The notes: a model not told the origin generated them from the letters alone. 16,597 nucleotides of DNA from an uncultured Gammaproteobacteria bacterium (GCA_905480305.1 CAJQPV010000336.1:1-16597); one strand, 5' to 3'. Numbered from the stretch's first letter, positions 1 to 8,069 are shown. Translations and numbers: made by a program.

Positions 1-267
1 CTGGTTGCCCATACGCGCCAGCATGGGCCGGCAGATACACAGCATCGCTGCGCTGGTTAGCGCAATCCACTGCATAAACAGCGAGATCAGGCCGAGATTT
101 CCCCAGGCATTCTGCATAACACCCGGGCTCACCAGGGTAATAATAAAGGCCAGCAATTGTGCGATAACCACCACGGCAAACACCATGCGCACATCGCAAA
201 AGCTTGGCAGAAAGAATGGCTCTGCCGTTTCGATACCGCTGTAATCTGTTAGCTGCTGATCGCTCAT
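1..267 (-). CDS. algZ: AlgZ/FimS-like sensor histidine kinase, N-terminal part (runs off the left edge)
   Basis: Reading leftward from an ATG at 265-267 gives 89 codons without a stop to the window edge, so only the N-terminus is present. The protein starts MSDQQLTDYSGIETAEPFFL and continues with PSFCDVRMVFAVVVIAQLLA. It then has two hydrophobic stretches (about residues 28-45 and 57-75), which look like the first two membrane helices of a LytS/AlgZ-type kinase. The 'FLPxFCxxRMVxAVVxIAxLLA' opening is what I recall for AlgZ/FimS proteins, which pair with the response regulator AlgR. Divergent placement next to argH matches the pseudomonad order argH / algZ-algR-hemC. The kinase and dimerisation regions lie outside the window, so the assignment rests on the N-terminus and synteny. 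The ribosome binding site is weak. Confidence 0.75.
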   Translation of the reverse strand, partial: MSDQQLTDYSGIETAEPFFLPSFCDVRMVFAVVVIAQLLAFIITLVSPGVMQNAWGNLGLISLFMQWIALTSAAMLCICRPMLARMGNQ

Positions 268-319
268 TTTTGCAGTTTCAACCCTGCCATCCCGGCATGC
301 AAGTCTCGCCTTGAATCGC

Positions 320-369
320 TCCGGCTGCCGGACACGACAAACGCAAAGCCGACCCGGATTGGTTATACT
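320..369. promoter_or_regulatory. Divergent algZ-argH intergenic region: candidate argH -10 and a small palindrome
   Basis: The 131 bases between the two divergent starts must hold promoters in both directions. A TATACT hexamer at 364-369 would be a good plus-strand -10, placing the transcript start near 376, just before argH. No convincing -35 box lies 16-18 bases upstream. A perfect inverted repeat TCCGG-ctg-CCGGA lies at 320-332 and could be an operator or a short hairpin. Both calls are by eye. Confidence 0.3.
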
Positions 370-398
370 GCCGCAAAACAGGCCTGATGGTTAGCAAC

Positions 399-1796
399 AT
401 GACAGACGACAACAGTTCAACAAAACCCTGGGGCGGACGCTTCACGGAATCGACCGATGCCTTCGTGGAGGCGTTTACCGCCTCGATTGACTTCGACCAG
501 CGGCTGTATCGCCACGACATCGCCGGCTCGATCGCGCATGCCAGCATGCTCGCCCACACCGGCATCATTACCACAGAGGAGTGCAGTGCCATTGTTGCCG
601 GTCTGCAAGGTATTCAGGCTGACATCGAGCAGGGCAACTTCGAGTGGTCGGTCGCGCTTGAGGATATTCATATGAATATCGAGGCCAGGCTGATCGAACG
701 CATCGGCGAGACCGGTAAAAAACTGCATACCGGGCGCTCGCGCAATGACCAGGTCGCTACCGACCTGCGCCTCTATCTGCGTGATGAAATCGACGGCCTT
801 TGCAGCGCTCTGAAGCGGCTGCAAACTGCACTGGTGGAGATCGCGGCACGCGAGGCCGACACCATCATGCCGGGGTTTACCCACCTGCAGGTTGCCATGC
901 CTGTCAGCTTCGGGCACCACATGCTGGCCTGGGAGGCGATGCTGGAGCGCGACCATCAGCGCCTGCTCGACTGCCGCAAACGGGTCAATATTATGCCGCT
1001 GGGAGCCGCGGCACTGGCCGGCACCAGTTTCCCCATCGACCGCGCGTACAGCGCCAGTTTGCTGGATTTCGACGGCCCGGCCGGCAACTCGCTGGACGCA
1101 GTCAGTGACCGGGATTTCGTGATTGAATTCTGTGCGGCGGCGGCGCTGATCATGATGCATCTGTCGCGGTTTTCCGAGGAACTGGTACTTTGGTCATCGG
1201 CACAATTCGACTTTATTGAACTGCCGGACCGCTTCTGCACCGGCTCCAGCATCATGCCGCAGAAAAAAAATCCGGACGTCCCGGAACTGGTACGCGGCAA
1301 AAGCGGCCGTGTTACCGGTCACCTGCTGAGCCTGCTGATGCTGATGAAAAGCCAGCCACTGGCGTATAACAAGGACAACCAGGAAGACAAGGAACCGCTG
1401 TTCGATACTGTTGACACCCTGAAGGGCTCACTGCGGGTATTTGGCGACATGATGCCGACCGTGGAGATCAAACATGCCAACATGGCGGCCGCTGCAAAAC
1501 AGGGGTTTTCTACGGCCACAGACCTGGCGGACTACCTGGTTCGCAAGGGTATCGCCTTCCGTGACGCACATGAACTTGTCGGGCGCGCGGTGCGTCATGG
1601 CGTCGAGACCGGCAAGGACCTGTCAGTGATGACACTGCAGGAACTGCAAGCCTTTTCCGCCGTAATCGATACTGACGTATTTGCGGTACTGACGCTGGAA
1701 GGTTCCATGTCGGCACGTGATCACACCGGCGGCACGGCACCGGCACAGGTACGTGCTGCGGCAGCTGCCGCCCGTGAACGCCTCAAGAGCCGCTGA
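399..1796 (+). CDS. argH: Argininosuccinate lyase
   Basis: Last step of arginine synthesis: cleaves argininosuccinate to arginine and fumarate in the cytoplasm. It is a homotetrameric fumarase/aspartase-superfamily enzyme. From the ATG at 399 the protein has 465 residues, the usual length. Visible motifs are the N-terminal PWGGRF, the HTGRSRNDQ substrate loop, GFTHLQ with the conserved Thr161-His162 pair, and the superfamily signature [11 protein letters not shown], whose Ser283/Ser284 include the catalytic serine. An in-frame ATG at 387 would add four residues (MVSN). I prefer 399 because [15 protein letters not shown] fits the family better, but neither start has a strong Shine-Dalgarno sequence. 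A run of eight A bases (1263-1270) encodes the KKN of the active-site loop. The gene is intact, with nothing after its stop that looks like an intrinsic terminator. Confidence 0.97.
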   Translation: MTDDNSSTKPWGGRFTESTDAFVEAFTASIDFDQRLYRHDIAGSIAHASMLAHTGIITTEECSAIVAGLQGIQADIEQGNFEWSVALEDIHMNIEARLIERIGETGKKLHTGRSRNDQVATDLRLYLRDEIDGLCSALKRLQTALVEIAAREADTIMPGFTHLQVAMPVSFGHHMLAWEAMLERDHQRLLDCRKRVNIMPLGAAALAGTSFPIDRAYSASLLDFDGPAGNSLDAVSDRDFVIEFCAAAALIMMHLSRFSEELVLWSSAQFDFIELPDRFCTGSSIMPQKKNPDVPELVRGKSGRVTGHLLSLLMLMKSQPLAYNKDNQEDKEPLFDTVDTLKGSLRVFGDMMPTVEIKHANMAAAAKQGFSTATDLADYLVRKGIAFRDAHELVGRAVRHGVETGKDLSVMTLQELQAFSAVIDTDVFAVLTLEGSMSARDHTGGTAPAQVRAAAAAARERLKSR

Positions 1797-1875
1797 TAAT
1801 CATACAAACAGGCATACAGACCGCTATAAACTGTCTGTAATCCCGCTCAACCCGGAACCGGAGTCGAACTGATCA

Positions 1876-2688
1876 ATGCATGACATCCCCCTGCAAACAG
1901 CGCGTGCGCTACTGGACGACTGCCCGCTGGCGCTGCTGCTGGTAGCCGATGACGGTGCCATCTGTGGCTTTAACCGGGCATTCAGAACGCTCGTTGGTGA
2001 CGCGGCCGACACGCTCAAGAATGCCACCCAGCCTGACGGACTGATTACACCCCTGCTGGGACCCGGCACAGTGATTAACTGGATCATGCCGGATGGCGAT
2101 GAACGCTGGCTGGCGGTATCAATCACAACCCTTGAAGAAGCACCGGGATTTAGCGCGCGCTTCTATATCGATGTCACGGAAAAGTTACGCTTCAAGAAAG
2201 AGCGCGACAGCCTGCAGACCAGGCTCGCTGAAGAATCCCTCAAGGATGGCCTGCTCACCAGTCTGCTAAGCCGCTACGGAATACAAATATCCATCGAACC
2301 GATGGTATCGCGCAGCCGCCGCTATAATGCCGACCTGTCCATTGTCACCATGAGCATAGAGACCGACGGAGATCGCAACAAAACCCTGCGCAATATCGTC
2401 TCCCTGCTGAGCGACCAGACCCGCTGGGCCGACCTGGTCGGCTGTAATGCCAACCGGGATTTCATCCTGGTGCTGCAGGAAACCACGCAAGACTCGGCAC
2501 TGGTGCTGGTGGACAAACTGGCGGCACAGATCGAACGCCTCAACGAGTCGGCAGCCAACCGGGTAAGCGCCTGTTTCGGGGTTACCCAGTGCCAGAAAAA
2601 CGACGATGCTGCCTCCATGCTGGATCGTGCGGAATCAGCGCTTGCAGATGCGCGCAGCAACGAAAGCGGCACCTCCATCGCCACCTGA
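1876..2688 (+). CDS. PAS domain protein with degenerate GGDEF domain (possible c-di-GMP receptor)
   Basis: This is a 270-residue soluble protein with no signal or membrane segment. Residues 1-103 look like a PAS sensor domain ending in the typical YIDVTEK. Residues 104-121 form a charged helical linker. Residues 122-262 align with a GGDEF domain: LKDGLLTSLLSRYG corresponds to the usual TDxLTGLxNRR, and MLDRAESALADAR to the C-terminal ADxALYxAK. The catalytic GG(D/E)EF is replaced by ANRDF (192-196), and the first metal-binding Asp is absent (TMSIETD at 158-164), so cyclase activity is very unlikely. RWAD at 183-186 matches the RxxD inhibitory-site motif at the canonical five-residue distance. 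I infer a signalling role, perhaps binding c-di-GMP. The gene lies 79 bases after argH. GGAG at 1860-1863 is a rather distant Shine-Dalgarno candidate. I know of no established name. Confidence 0.8.
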   Translation: MHDIPLQTARALLDDCPLALLLVADDGAICGFNRAFRTLVGDAADTLKNATQPDGLITPLLGPGTVINWIMPDGDERWLAVSITTLEEAPGFSARFYIDVTEKLRFKKERDSLQTRLAEESLKDGLLTSLLSRYGIQISIEPMVSRSRRYNADLSIVTMSIETDGDRNKTLRNIVSLLSDQTRWADLVGCNANRDFILVLQETTQDSALVLVDKLAAQIERLNESAANRVSACFGVTQCQKNDDAASMLDRAESALADARSNESGTSIAT

Positions 2689-2712
2689 GCCAGCCATAGC
2701 GGCCGCTGCTCA
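2686..2712. other. Hairpin pairing the two convergent stop codons
   Basis: TGAGCCAGC (2686-2694) and GCTGCTCA (2705-2712) are complementary over eight pairs with one bulged C, around a ten-base loop. The left arm begins with the stop codon of the PAS-GGDEF gene. The right arm ends with the complement of the carboxylesterase stop. An overlapping perfect palindrome AGCGGCCGCT lies at 2698-2707. There is no T-run on either side, so this is not a classical terminator, but it could mark the 3' end of both messages. Confidence 0.35.
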
Positions 2713-3393
2713 GCCTGCCGGCGGTACCAGCCGTTGCAGCAGCCAGTCGCGTATGTCACGCAACTCTTCCGGACAGAGCGCATGCTGCATCGGATAGCTG
2801 TGCCAGTCTATTTGATAACCCTGTTGCTGTAGAATATCGCGGGATTGCTGTGCCAGCGACAACGGCACCACGGGGTCTTGCAGGCCATGCGCCATCATGA
2901 TCGGAATCCTGTCATTCACGCTCGCATGTTCTGCAGCCAGTAAATCGGCCAGTGGCAGGTAGGTCGACATTGCCAGGATGCCTGCCAGTGCTTGCGGATA
3001 ACGCAGACCGGTATGCAGCACAATGGCTCCGCCCTGGGAAAATCCGGCCAGCAGTATGTTCTCTGCCGGAATACCGGAGTCAATTTCACGCTGTATCAGC
3101 AGCTGCAACTGCTGTTCAGACTGACGAATACCGGCGCTGTCCTGGCCGCGGCTGAAATCCGGAGCAAGGATGTCATACCACGCCGGCATCACACTGCCAG
3201 CGTTGATGGTTACCGCACGGTGCGGCGCATGTGGCAACACCACACGCACACCCAGCGTATCCACCAGCCCGAGCTGCGGAATCAGCGGCTCGAAGTCATG
3301 GCCGTCCGCACCCAGGCCATGCAACCAGATAATACAGGCACGCACACTACCCGCAGGGTTGATTTCAACAGCATCCAGCAAGGCTTCACTCAT
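2710..3393 (-). CDS. Alpha/beta hydrolase, phospholipase/carboxylesterase family (EstB-like)
   Basis: A 227-residue cytoplasmic serine esterase acting on short-chain esters; the natural substrate is not predictable. Motifs in order are HGLGADGHDF (25-34, the oxyanion region), the nucleophile elbow GFSQGG with Ser119, HGLQDPVVP with Asp173, and MQHALCPEE with His204, so the Ser-Asp-His triad is complete. The family usually has MGH before the histidine; here the Gly is Gln. Length fits bacterial carboxylesterase 2 / acyl-protein thioesterase-like proteins (about 220 residues). The frame stays open upstream into lptM and lysA, but homology starts at MSEALL, so I place the start at 3391-3393. The gene is divergent from lptM and convergent with the PAS-GGDEF gene. 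In other proteobacteria cyaY (frataxin) often sits in this position. Confidence 0.92.
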   Translation of the reverse strand: MSEALLDAVEINPAGSVRACIIWLHGLGADGHDFEPLIPQLGLVDTLGVRVVLPHAPHRAVTINAGSVMPAWYDILAPDFSRGQDSAGIRQSEQQLQLLIQREIDSGIPAENILLAGFSQGGAIVLHTGLRYPQALAGILAMSTYLPLADLLAAEHASVNDRIPIMMAHGLQDPVVPLSLAQQSRDILQQQGYQIDWHSYPMQHALCPEELRDIRDWLLQRLVPPAG

Positions 3394-3417
3394 GCTGCAC
3401 AGTATGCCCGGATAGCA

Positions 3418-3446
3418 TTGGGTTTGCCGCACTGTCACCGTATACT
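3418..3446 (+). promoter_or_regulatory. Candidate sigma-70 promoter of the lptM-lysA-dapF-xerC cluster
   Basis: TTGGGT at 3418-3423 and TATACT at 3441-3446 are separated by the ideal 17 bases. The -10 matches consensus in five of six positions and the -35 only in its TTG. Transcription would begin near 3453, leaving a leader of only about 18 bases before the lptM ATG. The site lies in the 77-base gap between the divergent carboxylesterase and lptM genes, the only place a promoter for the cluster could easily sit. Confidence 0.5.
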
Positions 3447-3470
3447 GGCGACATTTATGCGGATGCACAC

Positions 3471-3638
3471 ATGAGCCATCGTCAAACACCGTTACTGTTA
3501 ATCTGTCTGCTACTGGTCGCCTGTGGCCAGACCGGGCCGTTGTACCTGCCTGAACCTGAAGCAGCAGCTGAAGCAGCACCGGAACCTGAAACTGCGCCCG
3601 GGCAGGAGCCGAACGCAAACCCGGCAGAGGACCCCTGA
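3471..3638 (+). CDS. lptM: LptM (YifL) small outer-membrane lipoprotein
   Basis: A 55-residue lipoprotein. A short positively charged N-terminus (MSHRQTP) is followed by a hydrophobic stretch and the lipobox LVAC, with the modified cysteine at position 18. The mature protein starts CGQTGPLYLP, the hallmark of LptM/YifL. In E. coli LptM assists assembly and disulphide maturation of the LPS translocon LptD-LptE. The remaining roughly 30 residues are rich in Pro, Glu and Ala and look disordered. Position directly before lysA and dapF matches the conserved lptM-(lysA)-dapF order. It lacks a clear Shine-Dalgarno sequence. The start codon overlaps the stop of a five-codon upstream frame (3457-3474). 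Confidence 0.9.
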   Translation: MSHRQTPLLLICLLLVACGQTGPLYLPEPEAAAEAAPEPETAPGQEPNANPAEDP

Positions 3639-3648
3639 GCCGACTCAC

Positions 3649-4899
3649 ATGGATCATTTCCACACAGAAAACGGCCATATGCAGGCCGAGCAAGCCGACC
3701 TTGCGGCAATAGCCGCACAGCATGGCACACCCTGCTATGTGTATTCGCGCGCCACACTGGAACGCCACTGGCGCGTCTTTGACGAGGCGCTTGCCGGCCA
3801 CCCGCATCTCATCTGCTATGCCGTGAAGGCAAACTCCAGCCTGGCAGTGCTGCAGGTGCTGGCGCGCCTCGGCTCCGGCTTTGATATTGTCTCCGAGGGC
3901 GAACTGGAGCGCGTACTGGCCGCCGGTGGCGAGCCCTCACGCATTGTGTTTTCCGGTGTCGGCAAGCAAACCGCTGAAATGCGCCGCGCACTGGCCGCCG
4001 GTATTCGCTGTTTTAATGTCGAGTCCGAACCCGAACTGCTGCGCCTGAATGAAGTCGCTGCGACAACCGGCAAGCGTGCGCCGGTGTCACTGCGCGTCAA
4101 CCCCGATGTTGACGCCATGACGCACCCGTATATTTCCACCGGCCTGCGCGACAACAAGTTTGGCATCAGTGTCGATACGGCGCTTGATGTATACCAGCTT
4201 GCCGCCGGACTGCCGCATCTTGATGTCATTGGTATCGACTGCCACATAGGCTCACAGCTCACCGAAACAACACCGTTCGTGGATGCCCTTGACCGGGTGC
4301 TGGAACTGGTCGATCGCCTGCAGGCTGCCGGCATAACGCTGGCACACATCGATCTCGGCGGCGGGCTCGGCATACCCTACGAGCAAGGCGACCGGCCACC
4401 GTTGCCGGACGTCTATGCCCGTGCATTGCTGCAGCGCCTTGGCGACCGCCCCCAGGAACTGCTGCTGGAGCCGGGTCGCGCCATCGCCGGCAACGCCGGT
4501 ATCCTGTTGACCCGCGTGGAATTTCTAAAACATACCGAGCATAAAAACTTTGCCATCGTGGATGCTGCCATGAATGATCTGCAACGACCGGCGCTTTACG
4601 GCGCCTGGCACGATATCGTCCCGGTAGCCCCGCGCGACATGCCCGCCAGCCGCTATGACATTGTTGGCCCAATTTGCGAAACTGGTGATTTTCTCGGCAA
4701 GGATCGTGATCTGTCACTCGCTGAAGGCGACCTGCTGGCGGTGCGTTCTGCCGGTGCCTACGGCTTCACCATGAGCTCCAACTACAACTCGCGTCCGCGT
4801 GCGGCCGAGGTGATGGTGGATGGTGCAGAGGTACACCTGATTCGCGATCGTGAAAGCATGCAAGACCTTTACCGGCACGAACATCTGCTGCCGCGCTAG
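3649..4899 (+). CDS. lysA: Diaminopimelate decarboxylase
   Basis: Final step of lysine synthesis: decarboxylates meso-diaminopimelate to L-lysine using pyridoxal phosphate, as a fold-type III dimer. The start at ATG 3649 gives 416 residues, the normal length, and MDHFHTENGHMQAE matches the family N-terminus; the frame stays open further upstream inside lptM. Key motifs are CYAVKAN with the PLP lysine Lys60, the phosphate-binding HIDLGGGLGIPY, LEPGRAIAGNAG, and CETGDFLGKDR with Cys343 contributed across the dimer interface. It starts ten bases after the lptM stop without a good ribosome binding site, suggesting translational coupling. dapF, which makes its substrate, follows 14 bases later. 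Confidence 0.97.
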   Translation: MDHFHTENGHMQAEQADLAAIAAQHGTPCYVYSRATLERHWRVFDEALAGHPHLICYAVKANSSLAVLQVLARLGSGFDIVSEGELERVLAAGGEPSRIVFSGVGKQTAEMRRALAAGIRCFNVESEPELLRLNEVAATTGKRAPVSLRVNPDVDAMTHPYISTGLRDNKFGISVDTALDVYQLAAGLPHLDVIGIDCHIGSQLTETTPFVDALDRVLELVDRLQAAGITLAHIDLGGGLGIPYEQGDRPPLPDVYARALLQRLGDRPQELLLEPGRAIAGNAGILLTRVEFLKHTEHKNFAIVDAAMNDLQRPALYGAWHDIVPVAPRDMPASRYDIVGPICETGDFLGKDRDLSLAEGDLLAVRSAGAYGFTMSSNYNSRPRAAEVMVDGAEVHLIRDRESMQDLYRHEHLLPR

Positions 4900-4913
4900 G
4901 AGCCTGTCGGACC

Positions 4914-5744
4914 ATGACCCTCGAGTTCACCAAGATGCACGGCCTCGGTAACGACTTTGTTGTTATCGATGCAATCAACCAGTCGGTATTTCTGACAGCT
5001 GAGCAAATACAACAACTGGCAGACCGCCATCGGGGTATCGGTTTTGACCAGTTGCTGCTGGTAGAAGCGGCGACCACTGCGGCAGCTGATTTTCGCTACC
5101 GTATATTTAATGCTGATGGCAGCGAGGTCGGCCAGTGTGGCAACGGCGCCCGCTGCTTTATGCAGTTTGTACATGAGCACGGCCTCAGCCGCAAAGACAC
5201 ACTACAGGTGGAAACCAGCGGTGGCCCCCTGCAGCTGAGCCGCGAAGCGGATGGACAGCTAACCGTTGACATGGGCATACCACGGCTGGAACCGACCGAT
5301 ATCCCGTTTGTTGCACCTGCCCGAGATACAAGCTATCTAATTGATGTAAATAATTTTTCCATGGAAATCTCTGCCATCTCCATGGGCAATCCACACGCCG
5401 TTTTACTGGTCGATGCAGTCGAGCACGCCCCTGTCGCCGAGCTCGGCCCGTTACTGGAGGACCATGTGCGCTTCCCGGAACGGGCCAATGTCGGCTTCAT
5501 GGAGATTGTAGATGCAGACACCATCCGCTTGCGCGTCTATGAACGCGGCGCCGGGGAAACGCTGGCCTGCGGCAGCGGTGCCTGCGCTGCAGTGGTCGCC
5601 GGCCGCCTGCAGGAACGCCTGTCAGCGCGCGTCAAAGTACTCCTGAACGGCGGCGAACTTGTGGTAAGCTGGATTGGAGAAGGGCAGCCGGTGCTAATGA
5701 CCGGGCCCGCCACCACGGTCTACCAGGGACGTATAGAACTATGA
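4914..5744 (+). CDS. dapF: Diaminopimelate epimerase
   Basis: Converts LL-diaminopimelate to the meso form, which is the substrate of LysA and a cross-linking residue of peptidoglycan. The enzyme has 276 residues, close to the E. coli length, is PLP-independent and is built of two similar halves. The two catalytic cysteines are visible: Cys75 in ADGSEVGQCGNGARC and Cys219 in GETLACGSGACA. The N-terminal FTKMHGLGNDFVVID is also diagnostic. TAGGAG at 4897-4902, overlapping the lysA stop, is the likely Shine-Dalgarno. The stop overlaps the start of the next gene (ATGA at 5741-5744), indicating translational coupling. Confidence 0.98.
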   Translation: MTLEFTKMHGLGNDFVVIDAINQSVFLTAEQIQQLADRHRGIGFDQLLLVEAATTAAADFRYRIFNADGSEVGQCGNGARCFMQFVHEHGLSRKDTLQVETSGGPLQLSREADGQLTVDMGIPRLEPTDIPFVAPARDTSYLIDVNNFSMEISAISMGNPHAVLLVDAVEHAPVAELGPLLEDHVRFPERANVGFMEIVDADTIRLRVYERGAGETLACGSGACAAVVAGRLQERLSARVKVLLNGGELVVSWIGEGQPVLMTGPATTVYQGRIEL

Positions 5745-6463
5745 CAAGCTCGCAGCAAACACAATCATCGGCACTGCCCCTGGAAGAAAAAAGCGTCGCT
5801 GATTATCTGCGCGACAACCCGGATTTTTTTCAGAACAATACCAGCCTGCTGGCAGCCCTGCAGATACCACATGCAGTCGGCCCGGCAGTCTCATTGGTTG
5901 AACACCAGGTGAAGGTATTGCGCGACCAGAACAGTCAGCTAAAACGCAAGTTGATGGATCTGGTGCACGTTGCACGCGACAACAATCGCCTCAATGAACG
6001 CATGCACCAGCTGACCCTCGGCCTGATTAATGCGAGCTCGCTGGAAGCACTGCTGGATACACTGCGCGAAAACCTGCTGGTGGAATTCAAGGCCGACACC
6101 GTCACCCTGAGGCTGGCCGGCCTGCCGGAAGCACGGGCGCGCGAATGCGCAGTCGACATTTTCGATCCGGATTCAAAAGAACTGAACCACTTCGAGGTCT
6201 TCCTGAAATCCTCCCGCCCGCAGTGTGGCCGCTTCAAACAGGAGCAGCTGCAGTACCTGTTTGGCGATCAGGCACAGGCGATTGAGTCGGTGGCACTGAT
6301 TCCGCTGGGTCCTAAAATATCACTCGGCCTGCTGGCGATTGGCAGCCGCGAAGCCAGCCGCTTCCATCCCGGCATGGGCACCCTGTTCCTGACCCATCTG
6401 GGTGAATTAACCGGCCTGCTGCTGGCTGAGCACCTCGCCACGGACGCCCCGGCACCGGGCTGA
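5741..6463 (+). CDS. DUF484 family protein (YigA-like)
   Basis: A 240-residue cytoplasmic protein of unknown biochemical function. The opening VADYLRDNPDFFQNNTSLLAAL is the typical DUF484 start. Residues 52-90 form a likely coiled coil (VEHQVKVLRDQNSQLKRKLM onward), and the rest resembles a GAF-type domain, as reported for the family. The gene is coupled to dapF by an ATGA overlap and followed ten bases later by xerC, exactly the dapF-yigA-xerC order of E. coli. That conserved position suggests a link to XerC or to cell-wall and division functions, but this is inference from synteny only. Confidence 0.9.
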   Translation: MTSSQQTQSSALPLEEKSVADYLRDNPDFFQNNTSLLAALQIPHAVGPAVSLVEHQVKVLRDQNSQLKRKLMDLVHVARDNNRLNERMHQLTLGLINASSLEALLDTLRENLLVEFKADTVTLRLAGLPEARARECAVDIFDPDSKELNHFEVFLKSSRPQCGRFKQEQLQYLFGDQAQAIESVALIPLGPKISLGLLAIGSREASRFHPGMGTLFLTHLGELTGLLLAEHLATDAPAPG

Positions 6464-6473
6464 ATCGACACTG

Positions 6474-7376
<903 letters not shown>

Positions 7377-7440
7377 TGCAGCAGCGGAGCGTGTCCCCGA
7401 TGGTGGGGTAAAAAAATCACGGCCACCGTCCGCTACTGCA
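7377..7440 (+). other. Large imperfect inverted repeat directly after xerC
   Basis: Immediately after the xerC stop, TGCAGCAGCGGA (7377-7388) pairs with TCCGCTACTGCA (7429-7440), 11 of 12 positions complementary. Within it GATGGTGG (7399-7406) pairs with CCACCGTC (7423-7430) with one G-T wobble, sharing two bases with the outer arm. The enclosed sequence carries seven A bases (7410-7416). No T-run follows, so it is not a standard intrinsic terminator. It may protect the 3' end of the xerC message or separate it from hslVU. Confidence 0.4.
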
Positions 7441-7458
7441 GCCATGCAAACAAAACCC

Positions 7459-7485
7459 CTTTAAATTCAGCCTGATTGCCCCCAT
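7459..7485 (+). promoter_or_regulatory. Candidate sigma-32 heat-shock promoter of hslVU
   Basis: CTTTAAA at 7459-7465 (preceded by CC, giving CCCTTTAAA) differs by one base from the sigma-32 -35 core CTTGAAA. CCCCAT at 7480-7485 matches the sigma-32 -10 core CCCCATnT, except that the final T is G. The spacer is 14 bases, within the known range. hslVU is a classical sigma-32 regulon member in E. coli. TACAAT at 7495-7500 might serve as an overlapping housekeeping -10, with CTGATT at 7472-7477 a poor -35. Confidence 0.6.
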
Positions 7486-7529
7486 CGTATGGTGTACAAT
7501 CGGATGCCCTTTTTGCTGGAGACAAGCGA

Positions 7530-8069
7530 GTGAAACAGTTTCGTGGCACGACCATCCTGTCAGTACGACGTGATAACGCCGTTGTCATCGGCGGCGATGG
7601 CCAGGTCACCATGGGCGATACTGTCATGAAGGGCAATGCCCGCAAGGTGCGCCGACTCTACAATGACCGGGTAATAGCCGGCTTTGCCGGCGGTACTGCC
7701 GATGCCTTCACGCTGTTCGAACTGTTCGAAGGCAAGCTGGAAGAACACAGCGGCCAACTGACGCGCGCGGCCGTGGAACTCGCCAAGGACTGGCGCAGCA
7801 ACAAAATATTGCGCAACCTGGAAGCCCTGCTGGCGGTGGCTGACAAGGAAACCTCGCTGATTATCAGCGGTAACGGCGATGTCATCGAACCGGAAAATTC
7901 GCTCATGGCGATCGGTTCCGGCGGTCCGTTTGCGCAGGCCGCGGCACGTGCGTTGCTGGAAAACAGTCAACTCGATGCACGCACCATTGTTGAGCAGTCA
8001 CTCGGTATAGCCGCCGATATCTGCATCTACACCAACCGCCAGCTAACGCTTGAAGAACTGACATTCTAA
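7530..8069 (+). CDS. hslV: ATP-dependent protease peptidase subunit HslV (ClpQ)
   Basis: Proteolytic subunit of the HslUV protease: two stacked hexameric rings related to the eukaryotic proteasome beta subunits, degrading regulators and misfolded proteins under stress. I choose the GTG at 7530, giving 179 residues, because GGAG at 7518-7521 lies eight bases before it. The frame opens at an upstream ATG (7476), but that lies within the promoter region. The protein reads MKQFRG then TTILSVRRD, so a six-residue propeptide precedes the nucleophilic threonine (Thr7). Further family blocks are [43 protein letters not shown] and [14 protein letters not shown]. hslU follows after 70 bases. Confidence 0.97.
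   Translation: MKQFRGTTILSVRRDNAVVIGGDGQVTMGDTVMKGNARKVRRLYNDRVIAGFAGGTADAFTLFELFEGKLEEHSGQLTRAAVELAKDWRSNKILRNLEALLAVADKETSLIISGNGDVIEPENSLMAIGSGGPFAQAAARALLENSQLDARTIVEQSLGIAADICIYTNRQLTLEELTF

Noticed and set aside
417..1160. Long antisense frame (247 codons) within argH
   Set aside because: It lies wholly inside a clear argH, has no recognisable domain, and its Arg/Gln/Gly/Val-rich composition is typical of a shadow frame opposite a GC-rich gene.
1815..1839. Seven-base inverted repeat TACAGAC...GTCTGTA with a TATAAA in its loop, after argH
   Set aside because: No T-run for a terminator, no -35 for a promoter, and an 11-base loop; too weak to annotate.
3394..3807. N-terminal extension of the carboxylesterase to a 365-residue protein
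   Set aside because: It would run antisense across lptM and into lysA; family homology begins at MSEALL (3393) and the usual length is about 220 residues.
7395..7416. CCCC-GATGGT-GGGG followed by an A-run, at first sight an intrinsic terminator after xerC
   Set aside because: The run is A, not T, on the transcribed strand and the stem has only four pairs; in the minus direction the T-run would come before the hairpin.
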